Of a stretch of 64,000 nt of DNA, positions 39,390-49,000 are shown piece by piece. The position numbers were made by a program, and so were the translations under genes. The notes under the pieces are model-generated. The model was not told where the DNA came from. It was given only the letters and a program-made list of their open reading frames with translations, and did not search any database. Source of the stretch: Sphingomonas faeni (GTDB lineage Bacteria > Pseudomonadota > Alphaproteobacteria > Sphingomonadales > Sphingomonadaceae); contig NZ_QAYE01000008.1 in the NCBI RefSeq assembly GCF_003053745.1, forward strand, positions 124,001 to 188,000. The letters run 5' to 3'. Numbering within the stretch: position 1 is the stretch's first letter; each line of letters starts with the position of its first letter.

Positions 39390-39803
39390 CTATTCGGCGT
39401 TCGGCGCCGGAATATGGATGGGACGCTGGCCCTCGAGCATGCGAACACGTTCCTTGATGCGCACAACGTCCGCTTCCATCGCGTCCGCTCGAGCGTCCTG
39501 CTTCGCGTTCGTCGCCTTGGTGTCCGACAGCTGGATCGACGCGGATCCCTGACTGGCCTGCAGATCGGCGATGCCCTTCTGCAAGGCGTCGACGTTCGCC
39601 GACATGCGGGTGACTGTCGTGCCGAGCGAGCTGACGCTCGCGCCTACCCACAGGCACAACGCGAGGATGATCGCGACAATGATCGTCGCCGCATGCTTTG
39701 CCAGCCCCCGCTCCTCGTGAGCAACGGCTGGCGGCCGCGTGGCCGCAATCAGCGAAGCGATATCGTTCAAGTCGAGGCCTTCTCGATCGCGGCTGCGGCT
39801 CAC
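39390..39803 (-). CDS. Membrane-anchored coiled-coil protein of the lysis cassette
   Basis: The ~137-aa protein has an N-terminal cytosolic stretch, one membrane helix (AATIIVAIILALCLWVGASV), and a coiled coil outside (TRMSANVDALQKGIADLQASQ...VRIKERVRMLEGQ). This layout matches i-spanin or holin-accessory proteins. The GTG start at 39803 overlaps the stop of an 18-codon leader frame (GTGA), so the start was placed there; TTG 39770 is an alternative. Confidence 0.6.
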   Translation of the reverse strand: MSRSRDREGLDLNDIASLIAATRPPAVAHEERGLAKHAATIIVAIILALCLWVGASVSSLGTTVTRMSANVDALQKGIADLQASQGSASIQLSDTKATNAKQDARADAMEADVVRIKERVRMLEGQRPIHIPAPNAE

Positions 39804-39856
39804 GCGCGCACCATCGATCCCGCGACCGCTAGGGCCGCTAAGTTGCAAATGTTCAT
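39800..39856 (-). CDS. 18-aa leader peptide frame coupled to the coiled-coil gene
   Basis: ATG 39856 follows GGAGAAC, the same ribosome-site word used by the holin-like gene. It encodes MNICNLAALAVAGSMVRA, a short hydrophobic peptide with one Cys, then TGA overlapping the next GTG. It may be a real small protein or only a translational-coupling device. Confidence 0.4.
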   Translation of the reverse strand: MNICNLAALAVAGSMVRA

Positions 39857-39911
39857 GATGGGTGTTCTCCGCGGTGGCATCGGTAGTCGCCGGCTTGGCG
39901 AGGATGCTGCG

Positions 39912-42818
39912 TTAGTTAGGGTTCAGGATCTCGAACTCGGTGACGACAGGGCCAATCACCGTTCCATCAGCGAACGTCTGTGGGTTCGCGGCCGAGATCT
40001 GGTTGAAGTAGAACTTGTTATCGACGGTCGGCGCGAAATACGTCGTTCGATTAGGCGCTGTCGCATCGTCGTAACCTGCCAGCTTGCGAGCGCGAAACAC
40101 ATATCCGTTGCCGTAGCCGACCAGCTCGTTCGCCTTGCTGTTGAACTGATTGTACGTCGCGGTGCTCAGGTCCTCTTCGTACTGCCCAAGCCGAGGCGGC
40201 GATCGGCGCCCCTTGAGAACCATCCATTGTCCGGCTTCATTCGCGCGGAAAACCGGGAAGATACCGGCGTAAATATAGCTGAAGGTTTGCGTGCCGGCGA
40301 TGACCATCGTCACCTCGAGCCGCAGCCCTTTCACCGTCCAGCGCCAGTGCGTGTAGACGTCCGCGATCTTGGTGTCGGGCGCTGCGTTATCGAACAGCGC
40401 AGACGTCTGGTAGAACGTCAGTTCTTTTGCGGTGATCGTTGCCGCAACCGCCGGATCGAACTCGATCCCGTCGGCGAATGCCCTAAATTCGCTCATCACC
40501 TGGTTACCGTGGCTGACGCCGCCCGAATAATCTGCTCGCCCTGGCTGCATCACCGCCGTCTCGATCTCTGAGGGGCGGGTCAGCTGCGCGACGACCGTTT
40601 GAAAGTAGCTCGCGTCGAGCGAGACGTCATACTGCCCCGCGTTGCGCCACACGTCGACCTTCGGCCCCTTGGAGAGATCGGTGTTCACACTCCGCAAGAA
40701 ACGCCAGCCGGTCCAACGTGACTTCGCACCTGGAACGTAGATGTTCATTGAGCCAATGCCGCCGTTCGTTGGAGCGACCTTTGCGACGACCAGGGTATTG
40801 TCGCGGGTAATGCTCGTCGTGACAGCTGGCTCGAGGCGGTAGGCACCACCGCCATAGATCTGATCCAGGGGCGATGGTGACGCACCGCTCGTCGTGTGAC
40901 TGAAGATCACCAGTTTATTGCCACTCTGCCAGCCGGAGTTCGCACCGGATGCTAGATTGGAAACGACGGTCGGTACGACGCGGACCGTGCTGCCGACAGC
41001 CTGGTCATCGAGGTTGGCGACGATCGCCTGCTGGGCGCCGAGCACGACGTCGGTCATCCCGTCGATCCGATATTCGATCGAGCCCGCGGCGTTCTCACGC
41101 CAGACCCGGCCCTGGCTGATCGAGACGGTCACGGTGCCGTTGCCATTGTTGACCAGCTTGTAGATCCGGCCGTCAACGATCCGGCGAGCGCGCAAGAGGC
41201 TCGTCGCGAGCGCGGTCGTGTCCGAGACCGGAACTGGCAGGTTGAGCGTGTATGGTCCGCCGCCGTAAATTTGGTCGACGGGTAGGCCGGTGTCCGTATT
41301 GGCATTCGAGAACAGCACGAGTTTGTTGCCGCTCTGCCAGCCACTGTTCGCAGCTGCGCCGGGAACACCGACATACGGGACAACCCGGCCGGCAGCGTTC
41401 AATGCGCTGTCGAGATCGACCATCAATGCCGTATTATTCGCCAGCTCGACATTGGTCGCCGCTTCGATCTTGTAGGTCGGCGCTGAGCCCCCGCCCTCGA
41501 CATAGACGCGGCCCTGAGACGTCGAAATCGTCAACTTGTTCGGGGCTGCTGCTAATGCGTAGACGCGACCAACGATGCTGTATCGAGCGCGGCGGATATT
41601 CGCCTCGAGAGCGCTGGTGTCGACGGCCGCGACCGGAAGGTTCAACCGGTAGGCGCCGCCCCCGTAGATTTGATCGACAGGCTGCCCGGCCGAACTGGTC
41701 GTATGGGAGAATAGCACGACCCAGTTGCCCGTTTGCCACCCGATGCTGCCCACTGAGCCAAGGTTGACGACCACCGGAGTCAACCGTGCGTTGCTATCGA
41801 GTAGGCCGTCCAGATCCACGACCAAGGCACGGTTTGCCGTCAGCACGACGTCCGCGACACCGTTCACGCGGTAGGCCGGAGCGCCACCAGAATTCTCATC
41901 CCAGATCCGGCCCTGCGAAACCGAGATCTTGATCGAACCATCGAGATTGTTGGTGAGCGCATATACCCGACCGTCGACGATTCGCCGAGCACGGGAGATC
42001 AGAGGCACGGTACGCCGCGGCGTCATGAAGCGACTACCGTCGGTTGCTGGACCGGCCGACTGAACAGGCGCTTCGAGCGCCATTAAGATGATGATCTGCA
42101 GCGTCGCGCCCGCGCCTGCTATGCGCGCAATGTAGTGGCCGGCTTGCAGCTGCCCTTCGAGGAGGTTGGATCCGTCGCGCCCGTAAACCGGGATCGCGGC
42201 TTTACCGTCGATTGCGATCGTCACAGGGCCAGTATTTGTTTGGTTCGGCTGCAAGGTGACGAGCTGCCCGCTGGTCATCGCCCTCGGCGGGAAAGCGTTG
42301 GCGAGGATCGCGTTACCTGTCCCGCCATAGGCCACCAGACGATAGCCAGCGGCAGCAGCGACCGCTTCATCTCGCGCGGCGAGGATGGCGGTGCCGGCAT
42401 CGACTACAGCCTGCGCGGCCGCCGCAGTCTGACCAGCCAAGGCGGCTTTCTCGCCTGCGAGGCCGGCCTTCTCGGTGGCGAGAGCCGTCGCGCTCCCCGA
42501 CTGGGCGATTGCCGCATCGAGTGTCACCAGTTTCCCGCTGACCTGAGCGAGAAGCTGCTCGAGCACTCCGGCATTCGAGCCCCCGAGCGCGATCGCCATG
42601 AGGCGTGCCTGGCACGGAACGTAGATCGTCTGCCCGCTGACGTTGACGACCGGATAATATCCGAGGACGCCAGTCTTGCCGCCCGCCTCGTTGAAACTGT
42701 TCGGATCGTCAACGGTGCCGGCGAGCAGCATGATCTGCGCGTTCGCCCATTCCTCATAGGCGGCGAACAGCTCAGCATTCTTGCCGAGAAGTTCGAAGAG
42801 CTGGTCGTCGGTAAGCAT
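39912..42818 (-). CDS. Large tail fibre / host-recognition protein with three ~134-aa repeats
   Basis: The ~968-aa protein has an N-terminal tail-attachment and Ala-rich coiled region (about 1-250), then three tandem repeats of about 134 residues, each starting RARxxxxGRxY and ending VDQIYGGGxYxLxLPV, then a C-terminal domain (about 650-968, starting KVAPTNGGIGSMNIYVPG) likely to contact the receptor. ATG 42818 was chosen for AGGAG 8 bases upstream; GTG 42827 overlaps the previous stop. It precedes the lysis genes, a common siphovirus position. Confidence 0.8.
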   Translation of the reverse strand: MLTDDQLFELLGKNAELFAAYEEWANAQIMLLAGTVDDPNSFNEAGGKTGVLGYYPVVNVSGQTIYVPCQARLMAIALGGSNAGVLEQLLAQVSGKLVTLDAAIAQSGSATALATEKAGLAGEKAALAGQTAAAAQAVVDAGTAILAARDEAVAAAAGYRLVAYGGTGNAILANAFPPRAMTSGQLVTLQPNQTNTGPVTIAIDGKAAIPVYGRDGSNLLEGQLQAGHYIARIAGAGATLQIIILMALEAPVQSAGPATDGSRFMTPRRTVPLISRARRIVDGRVYALTNNLDGSIKISVSQGRIWDENSGGAPAYRVNGVADVVLTANRALVVDLDGLLDSNARLTPVVVNLGSVGSIGWQTGNWVVLFSHTTSSAGQPVDQIYGGGAYRLNLPVAAVDTSALEANIRRARYSIVGRVYALAAAPNKLTISTSQGRVYVEGGGSAPTYKIEAATNVELANNTALMVDLDSALNAAGRVVPYVGVPGAAANSGWQSGNKLVLFSNANTDTGLPVDQIYGGGPYTLNLPVPVSDTTALATSLLRARRIVDGRIYKLVNNGNGTVTVSISQGRVWRENAAGSIEYRIDGMTDVVLGAQQAIVANLDDQAVGSTVRVVPTVVSNLASGANSGWQSGNKLVIFSHTTSGASPSPLDQIYGGGAYRLEPAVTTSITRDNTLVVAKVAPTNGGIGSMNIYVPGAKSRWTGWRFLRSVNTDLSKGPKVDVWRNAGQYDVSLDASYFQTVVAQLTRPSEIETAVMQPGRADYSGGVSHGNQVMSEFRAFADGIEFDPAVAATITAKELTFYQTSALFDNAAPDTKIADVYTHWRWTVKGLRLEVTMVIAGTQTFSYIYAGIFPVFRANEAGQWMVLKGRRSPPRLGQYEEDLSTATYNQFNSKANELVGYGNGYVFRARKLAGYDDATAPNRTTYFAPTVDNKFYFNQISAANPQTFADGTVIGPVVTEFEILNPN

Positions 42819-42823
42819 AGCTC

Positions 42824-45800
42824 TCACTCCTCGGTGGTGATGATGGTGACGCGCTGCGAGACGTTGCCGGTGCCGCTGCCGGTCGTGAAACCGCGCGCAA
42901 GCGTTGCGATGAAGCGGCGATCGGCGACGATCCGATCGGGATCGGTGTAGGTAAGGCTGGTCGACCAGGTCGCGCTGAAGACGAGGTACCCGCCCTCTTG
43001 ACCGGCGGGGATCGGGCGCTCGCCATAGACGCTGCCGGCGCCGGGACTGATCGCTGCTATTGCTACATCGATGCGGGCAGCGCCGCCGATCTCGCGCGCC
43101 AGTGTCAGAGTCGGCGACCCGGTCTCAACCCGGGTCCCTGACCAGGTGTAGCCACCGTCACTGGACGTCGCGCCATACGCTGCGACCGCATCGTCGAATT
43201 GCTTCGCGCCGGCCGTCGAGCCGCCGTAATTGACACGCCATTCCCAGACGTATGCCCAGCTGATGACGACCGTAATCTTGCCGCCGTCCGATCCGAAGCC
43301 ACCGGTGTCGGCAATGACGTCGGGAGCGACACTGCTGCTCTGCCCGCCGTTCGTAAGCGTGCCCGCCGAAAGCGAACCGCCGAAATAGGCATCGCCCGAC
43401 ACGGTCTGCCAAACCTTGCCGTTCGCCCGCGAGCACAACGCGATCGGCATCGATGGCCCGAACCAGTCGATGAACTCATTGCCGACGCCGAAGCCGGTGC
43501 CGAGCACCTTCATGACCGAGCCGTTGTTGAAGATCAGCTTCGCGGTGCTGACGTTGATCGTCATCGCCGACATGGTGATGTCGCTGATTGCCCCCTGCGA
43601 GCCATCCGCCGCGGTGACGGTAATTCCGCTCCACACGCCGCCGGCAGTCACCGCCAGGCTCGCGCGCGCCGACAGGTTGCCGAGCGCGTCGGCCTGCGCG
43701 GAGAACAGCTGCTCGACCGACGCCGTACCTCCGCCGACCTTGTCGAGGCGCGCGGTGACGAGGCCTAATTGTTCAGCACGCGCTTCGGTCTCGTCGGCGA
43801 TCGCCTCTTTGAAGTCGGTCACAGCCGCCCCGACGGTGTCGCCCAGCGCGTCGGTAAAGTCTGCGCTGAGATCCGTGATCGCTTTCGCGCGGGCTTCGGT
43901 CTCGTCGGAGATCGCCTCCTCGAGCGTTGTTATCGCGGCGCCGACCTTGTCGCCGATCGCCGTTGTGAAGGCCGTCGAAAGATCGCGAATTGCGGTCGCG
44001 CGGGCCTCGGTTTCGTCGCTGACCGCCTTCTTGACGTCCGTGATATCCGCAGTCGCATCAGCGAGATCGCCTTCGAACTTGGTGCCGAGATCCTCGATGC
44101 TTTGCGCCAGGGCCTGGTCACCGTCGGAAACGGCGATATCGAGGTCGCGGATCGTCGCGTTCGTATCCGCAAGCAAGCCGTCGTACGTCGTCTCGATGCC
44201 TTCAATGGCCTCGACCCGCGCCTCTTTCTCGTTCGCGATCGCCTTATCCAGGCGAGTTATGGCGGCCTCGGCGTCACCGTTCACGCCATCGAACTGCGCC
44301 TCGATCGTTTCGAATTTCTCGGACAGCGACTGTTCCGGCGTCACCAAGACGGTCGAGCTGTCGAGAATGAAGGCGGTACCGGTCGAGTTCTTCGCACCGA
44401 GGAGGGCGAAGGTTTTCGCGGTTGCCAGCTCGCCCTCGATGCGCTGCTCGGTCTCCTGCTGCACGACTACGCCGACCTGGACGCCATCGAGGTGCGTCAG
44501 GAAGTCCACGCGCGCCTTGCGACGCTGCTCGAGCAGCTGACCGGAATAGGCAGCCTGAACGGTTTGCCGTGCCTGCTTCAGTGCGCGATCGAGATCCACC
44601 CGGGCGGCATCGAGTTCCTTTTTGGTTGCTGCGATCTGCTCGAGGCCCTCGGTCGCGTTGCGCCGCGCTTCAGCGAGAAACTCGAGCACGTCGGCGACAG
44701 TATCGTCGGGCCCGAGCGGCGACGCCGGATCCGCGCTGTTCGTCGCGCCGTCGGCCGGCTTCGGCTTCGCCGGGTTCGTGTCCTTGACGTTCTGCCACTC
44801 GACGCCGAGCGGCTCGACCTTCGCCGCGGTGCTGAAGCCCTCGATCGAGAGCGACAACTTGCTGACGCCCTCGCCCGCCTCGATCGAGAAATCTTTGAAG
44901 AAGCCGTAGATCGTCAGGCTGTCGATGCCCGCCTGCCCGATCCACAGGGACGGCCGCGCACGCACAGCAGCGATGCGGTTCGCGACCAGGTCGAGCGCGT
45001 CCGTCCGGATCAACGCTTTCGCGGTCATCCGCTTTGCAGACGCACGCTCGACGATCGTCACCTCGCCAAAGTCGTCGACCTCTTTGCGGCTATAGTCGGT
45101 GATGCTCGACGTCGGCGACGCCTCGGTGATGCCGAGCGCGACCAGGCGGCCGAGCAGCAGCGTGCCGACCGATACCATGCCGGCGCCGGCGATCGTCACC
45201 GTCACCTGGTTGGTACCAGTGGGCAGGTCGAGGAACGTGATGGCGCCAGCGCTGGCGGCGATCGTGCGATCGTAACCGGTCGCCTGCACGCGCACCGTTG
45301 CTGCGACGACGTCGAGCAGCGCGATCGCGCGCGCGGCCGCGTTCAGGGTGACCGCGATCGAGCCGGCCGCGCTGGACGTCGTGCCGAGCGCCTGGTCGAA
45401 CAACGCCCATCGGTTCGTCGGACCGATATCGATCCACTTGCCGGACGCGGCCGCGGGATCGTCGCCGGTGTTCGCTGCTACCGCGCTTTCGTAGATCCGG
45501 TGCGTTGCCGCCTTGATGACCTGGGCGCCAAGCGCATAGCTGACACCGGCCGACCATTCGGCGCGATCGGTTTCAGCGATCGTGCTGGCAGCGATCGTGA
45601 CGTCCGTGATCGCGGCCGGTTGAATCAGCTGCAGCGTTGACGCCTGACCGGTCGGCGCCGGATCCGTACCGCCGTCGACCAGCTGCTCGGTCGCCGCCAG
45701 GCCCTCGACCGTCAGCGTGCAATAGCTCAGCGGCGGAACCGCGTGATCGATCTCGAACTCTTTATAGAAACCGCGAAATGACAGCGCGGCGAACTGATCG

Positions 45801-46039
45801 TCGGCGATCCATTGCGCCGGCGTCGCGCGGAGATCGGTTAGACGGCGCTGCAGCTCGTCGACGTCGTCGAACGGCACCGCCAGGCGCACCGACATGCGAC
45901 GGGCGAACCCGCGCTCGACAACGGTCGTCACGCCGTAGTCGTCGGTCACGCGCCGGCTATAGTCGACGATGCCGATCGTCGGCGCGGTTTCGACGGTGCC
46001 GAGGTCGATCACGACCCCGGCGTCTGTGACGACCTTCAC
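42824..46039 (-). CDS. Phage tail tip / central fibre protein (J-like C-terminal half)
   Basis: The 1071-aa protein starts with a GTG overlapping the tape measure stop (GTGA). Residues about 20-150 and 310-420 share a duplicated module (VDYSRRVTDDYGVTTVVERG and ITDYSRKEVDDFGEVTIVER). A long coiled region with heptad-like repeats (DETEARAKAITDLS) spans about 470-770, and a beta-rich C-terminus follows. Layout and position resemble the distal-tail/J-type proteins that form the tip and fibre. It is immediately upstream of the repeat fibre. Confidence 0.75.
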   Translation of the reverse strand: MKVVTDAGVVIDLGTVETAPTIGIVDYSRRVTDDYGVTTVVERGFARRMSVRLAVPFDDVDELQRRLTDLRATPAQWIADDQFAALSFRGFYKEFEIDHAVPPLSYCTLTVEGLAATEQLVDGGTDPAPTGQASTLQLIQPAAITDVTIAASTIAETDRAEWSAGVSYALGAQVIKAATHRIYESAVAANTGDDPAAASGKWIDIGPTNRWALFDQALGTTSSAAGSIAVTLNAAARAIALLDVVAATVRVQATGYDRTIAASAGAITFLDLPTGTNQVTVTIAGAGMVSVGTLLLGRLVALGITEASPTSSITDYSRKEVDDFGEVTIVERASAKRMTAKALIRTDALDLVANRIAAVRARPSLWIGQAGIDSLTIYGFFKDFSIEAGEGVSKLSLSIEGFSTAAKVEPLGVEWQNVKDTNPAKPKPADGATNSADPASPLGPDDTVADVLEFLAEARRNATEGLEQIAATKKELDAARVDLDRALKQARQTVQAAYSGQLLEQRRKARVDFLTHLDGVQVGVVVQQETEQRIEGELATAKTFALLGAKNSTGTAFILDSSTVLVTPEQSLSEKFETIEAQFDGVNGDAEAAITRLDKAIANEKEARVEAIEGIETTYDGLLADTNATIRDLDIAVSDGDQALAQSIEDLGTKFEGDLADATADITDVKKAVSDETEARATAIRDLSTAFTTAIGDKVGAAITTLEEAISDETEARAKAITDLSADFTDALGDTVGAAVTDFKEAIADETEARAEQLGLVTARLDKVGGGTASVEQLFSAQADALGNLSARASLAVTAGGVWSGITVTAADGSQGAISDITMSAMTINVSTAKLIFNNGSVMKVLGTGFGVGNEFIDWFGPSMPIALCSRANGKVWQTVSGDAYFGGSLSAGTLTNGGQSSSVAPDVIADTGGFGSDGGKITVVISWAYVWEWRVNYGGSTAGAKQFDDAVAAYGATSSDGGYTWSGTRVETGSPTLTLAREIGGAARIDVAIAAISPGAGSVYGERPIPAGQEGGYLVFSATWSTSLTYTDPDRIVADRRFIATLARGFTTGSGTGNVSQRVTIITTEE

Positions 46040-49000
46040 GCCGCGCTGGCCACGCTGATCGCTTCGCCACCGTTCGGCGCCGTCACCGCCTCGAGGCGGC
46101 CATCGATGCGCTTGGTATTGCCGGCGGTTGCCGCATGGCCCGAATTATTCTCGGTCCGGAGCAGGGTCACTTCCTCGCGGAGCGATTTAATCTCGCTCGC
46201 CAGGTCGTCATTCGCTGGCGCCGGCACCGTTGCCGGCTGCGATGCCGTCACGACATCGATGCCGCGATCGGATGCGGTCGACGGCGTGCTGCTGCCCTTC
46301 GTCAGCGCGGTCACGACGCCGTAGGTGGCCTCGAGGCTTGCGGCCGTCTGTGCCTGGACGCGCGCCAGCTCCTGCCGGCTGGTTGCCTGCTCGGCCGCTG
46401 CGGTGAGCAGCGCCTGGCTAAGCGCCGGCAGGCTCTTCGCCGCATCCTGGTCACCGCCGCGGGCGGCCGAGGTCGCTGCGTTGAATTGCCCCTGCAGGTT
46501 GGCAAAGCTGTTGCCGCCTGCCCCGTCGGTCAGGCCGCGGATCCGCTTCACCTCGTCCATGATGCTATCGCCCACCGACGTCCAGGCATCGGCGAGCGCC
46601 TTAGCGGCCGTGGCGGCAGCCTGCGCGTCCTGGATCGCATAGATCTGCTCCTGGAGCGCGCGGTTGCTGCTATCGAGCTTGGCGAGATCGAGCGCGCGGA
46701 TCGCTGCGGTATCGCCCTGCAGCTCGAGCAGCTGGCGTTGGAGATCCTGCCGCTCGCTGGCGATATCGGCCGCGCTCTTCGCGCCCTCCATCGATGCCTG
46801 CAGATCGGCAAACGCCGGCGCGAGTTTCAACAGCGTGGCATAGGTCGATTGACCCGCCGCGGTGGTCAGATCCTGCGCCTCGACCAGCTGGCGGAATGCC
46901 GCCAGCGTCCCCGGCATCGCCAAGCCGAGGCTGGCGAACACGCCGTTCATCTGCGCGGTCTTGGCGGCCGCCTGCTCTTCCTTCGAGTAGAAAGTCTCGA
47001 AGTACGCACCGGCCGCGTCCGTCAGCGCCGAGACGCTGTCGAACTGATCCGCCAGCGCGAGCTTCACGCCGATCCCCATGGTCTGCGTGTTCGTGCCGAG
47101 CATGGTGAGCGACGTGCCGACAGCTTCCACCGTCGACGCCACGCGCACCAGCGTCTCGAACACACCCTCGCCGACCTTCTGGAACTGCTCGAGCCCCGGG
47201 AATGCTGCCGCGGCCATGCCGTCGGCCGCGGCGCCGAACACGGCCGACAGCTTCTCCTCGATCTCCGCGCCGGTGAGGCCCTTCAGGTCGATCTTGCCGA
47301 TGTCGACGATGAAGCCGTTGAGCCGCGCCTGGACGTCGCCGGTGGCAACGCCGAGCGGTCCGGCCGCCGCGGCGATCGCGTCGTTGAACGACTTCAAGAT
47401 GAGCGTGAACTGATTCTCAAGTCCGGCATCGGCGCCACTGTATTGCGTCGAGTATTTCGTGCTGGTCGTAAGTCCGAACAGCTTCTTCTTCTTTTCGATA
47501 TCCGAATAGTACGAAGCATCGAAACCACCGCCGAGGATGCTGCCGACCGACTGCGCACCGCCATACAGGCCGCTGCCGATGACGCTGGTCTTCGAGCCGA
47601 ACAGCCCGCCGAGGATCCCGCCGATGACAGGGATCCTGCTCAGCACGGATCCGATTGCGTTCGCCTTGAAGCCCTCGGTCACGCCGCTCGAGGCATCGAT
47701 GTTGCCCGACCGCACGACCAGTGACGCGACGCCACCGATCTGGCTGTCGATCGACTTCAAGGAAGCGGCCATCTCGCGCGCGAAGGTATTGGTCATGGTG
47801 TCGACCTCCTTCAGCGCATCGATCGCGTTCTTGATGCTGTCGCTCTTGGCCGACGTGTCGCCGAGAACGGTGCCGGTACCCGAGTTGGTCGGCGCCAGCG
47901 TGTTCTTGCCGCCACCACCGAACGAACCGGCGATCGAGACGCCGATCGACGCCAGGGCGGCGACGGTTGCGGCGCCGGCCGCCAGGTTGAGCGGGAACGG
48001 CAGGCTCTTGATCGCATTCACGACCGCCTCGGTCGCGCCGACCGCGATACGCGCCACGCTGTTGGCGATCTTGGTACCCGTCTCGATCGCATCCTGCGCG
48101 ATCGCGCGGACCGACAGGGCGAACTGCACCAGGCGGAATGCCTTCTCGGCGGTCTCGAGGGTCTTATAGCCCTGCGACCCTTCCTTGAAGAAACCCTTCG
48201 CGGCTGATGCCATATCGCCGAACGCGCCGATCTGCTGCGACGACGATCGGAGAGCGAAGAGGCGGTTCTCGCGATCGATCCGCGCCTGGTCGCCGTTCGC
48301 CGCGCGAATGGCCGCGGCATGGTCCTGCTGAAGCTTTGCCTGATCGGCGTAATAGCCGGTCATTACAGTCAGTGCGTCGCCGATCGCCGAACCGACATCA
48401 CCGAACGCATCAGCCATGCCCTGCGCAGCCCGCTGCGCCGTCTGATCGATGGTATCGAACAAGTCGGCCGTCGCACTCAGCGAGGCGTTCCACGCGTCCT
48501 GCGCCTGCCGGTTGGTCTCGGCGCCGACCGCGATCTCGACCTGCTTGCCGATGTACGTGTTCGCATAGGCCGTACCGAGCTCGTAGCCCTTCGCCTGTAG
48601 CGTTTGCTCCGCCTGCAGCTTCGCCATGGCCTGCGCGCGGGCCATATCCGTTGCACCAACAAGCCGAAGCTCCTCGCGCTGCATAGCCAGCTGGCGATCG
48701 GCCTGCTGATCGGCGCCGGCGTAGAATGTGCCGATCTCCGCCGCCTTTACGGCACCGCGGGCGTCTTGCTGAGCCTTCAGCGCTGCGGTCGCCTTGTCGG
48801 CCTCTTCCTTCAAGCCGCGTTGCTGCGCCACCTCGATCGCTGCCAGAAGCGGGAGATCGGCGATACGATCCTGAACCAATTCAGCGGCGCGCTCAGCCGG
48901 CACGTTGCCGGCAGCGATCAGCGTATTGACCTCGGTCTGGATGCGCGCCTGGTCGCGCATCGAGGCGGCCGACTTCGCCGAGTCCGAAACCCGCTGCGCG

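Noticed and set aside
40800..42005. Regular repeats that might be a CRISPR array
   Set aside because: The repeats are ~400 bases, coding and diverged; no short identical repeats with unique spacers were seen anywhere in the window.
43769..45640. 623-codon plus-strand frame in the tail region
   Set aside because: It is antisense to the tail tip gene and has shadow-type composition.
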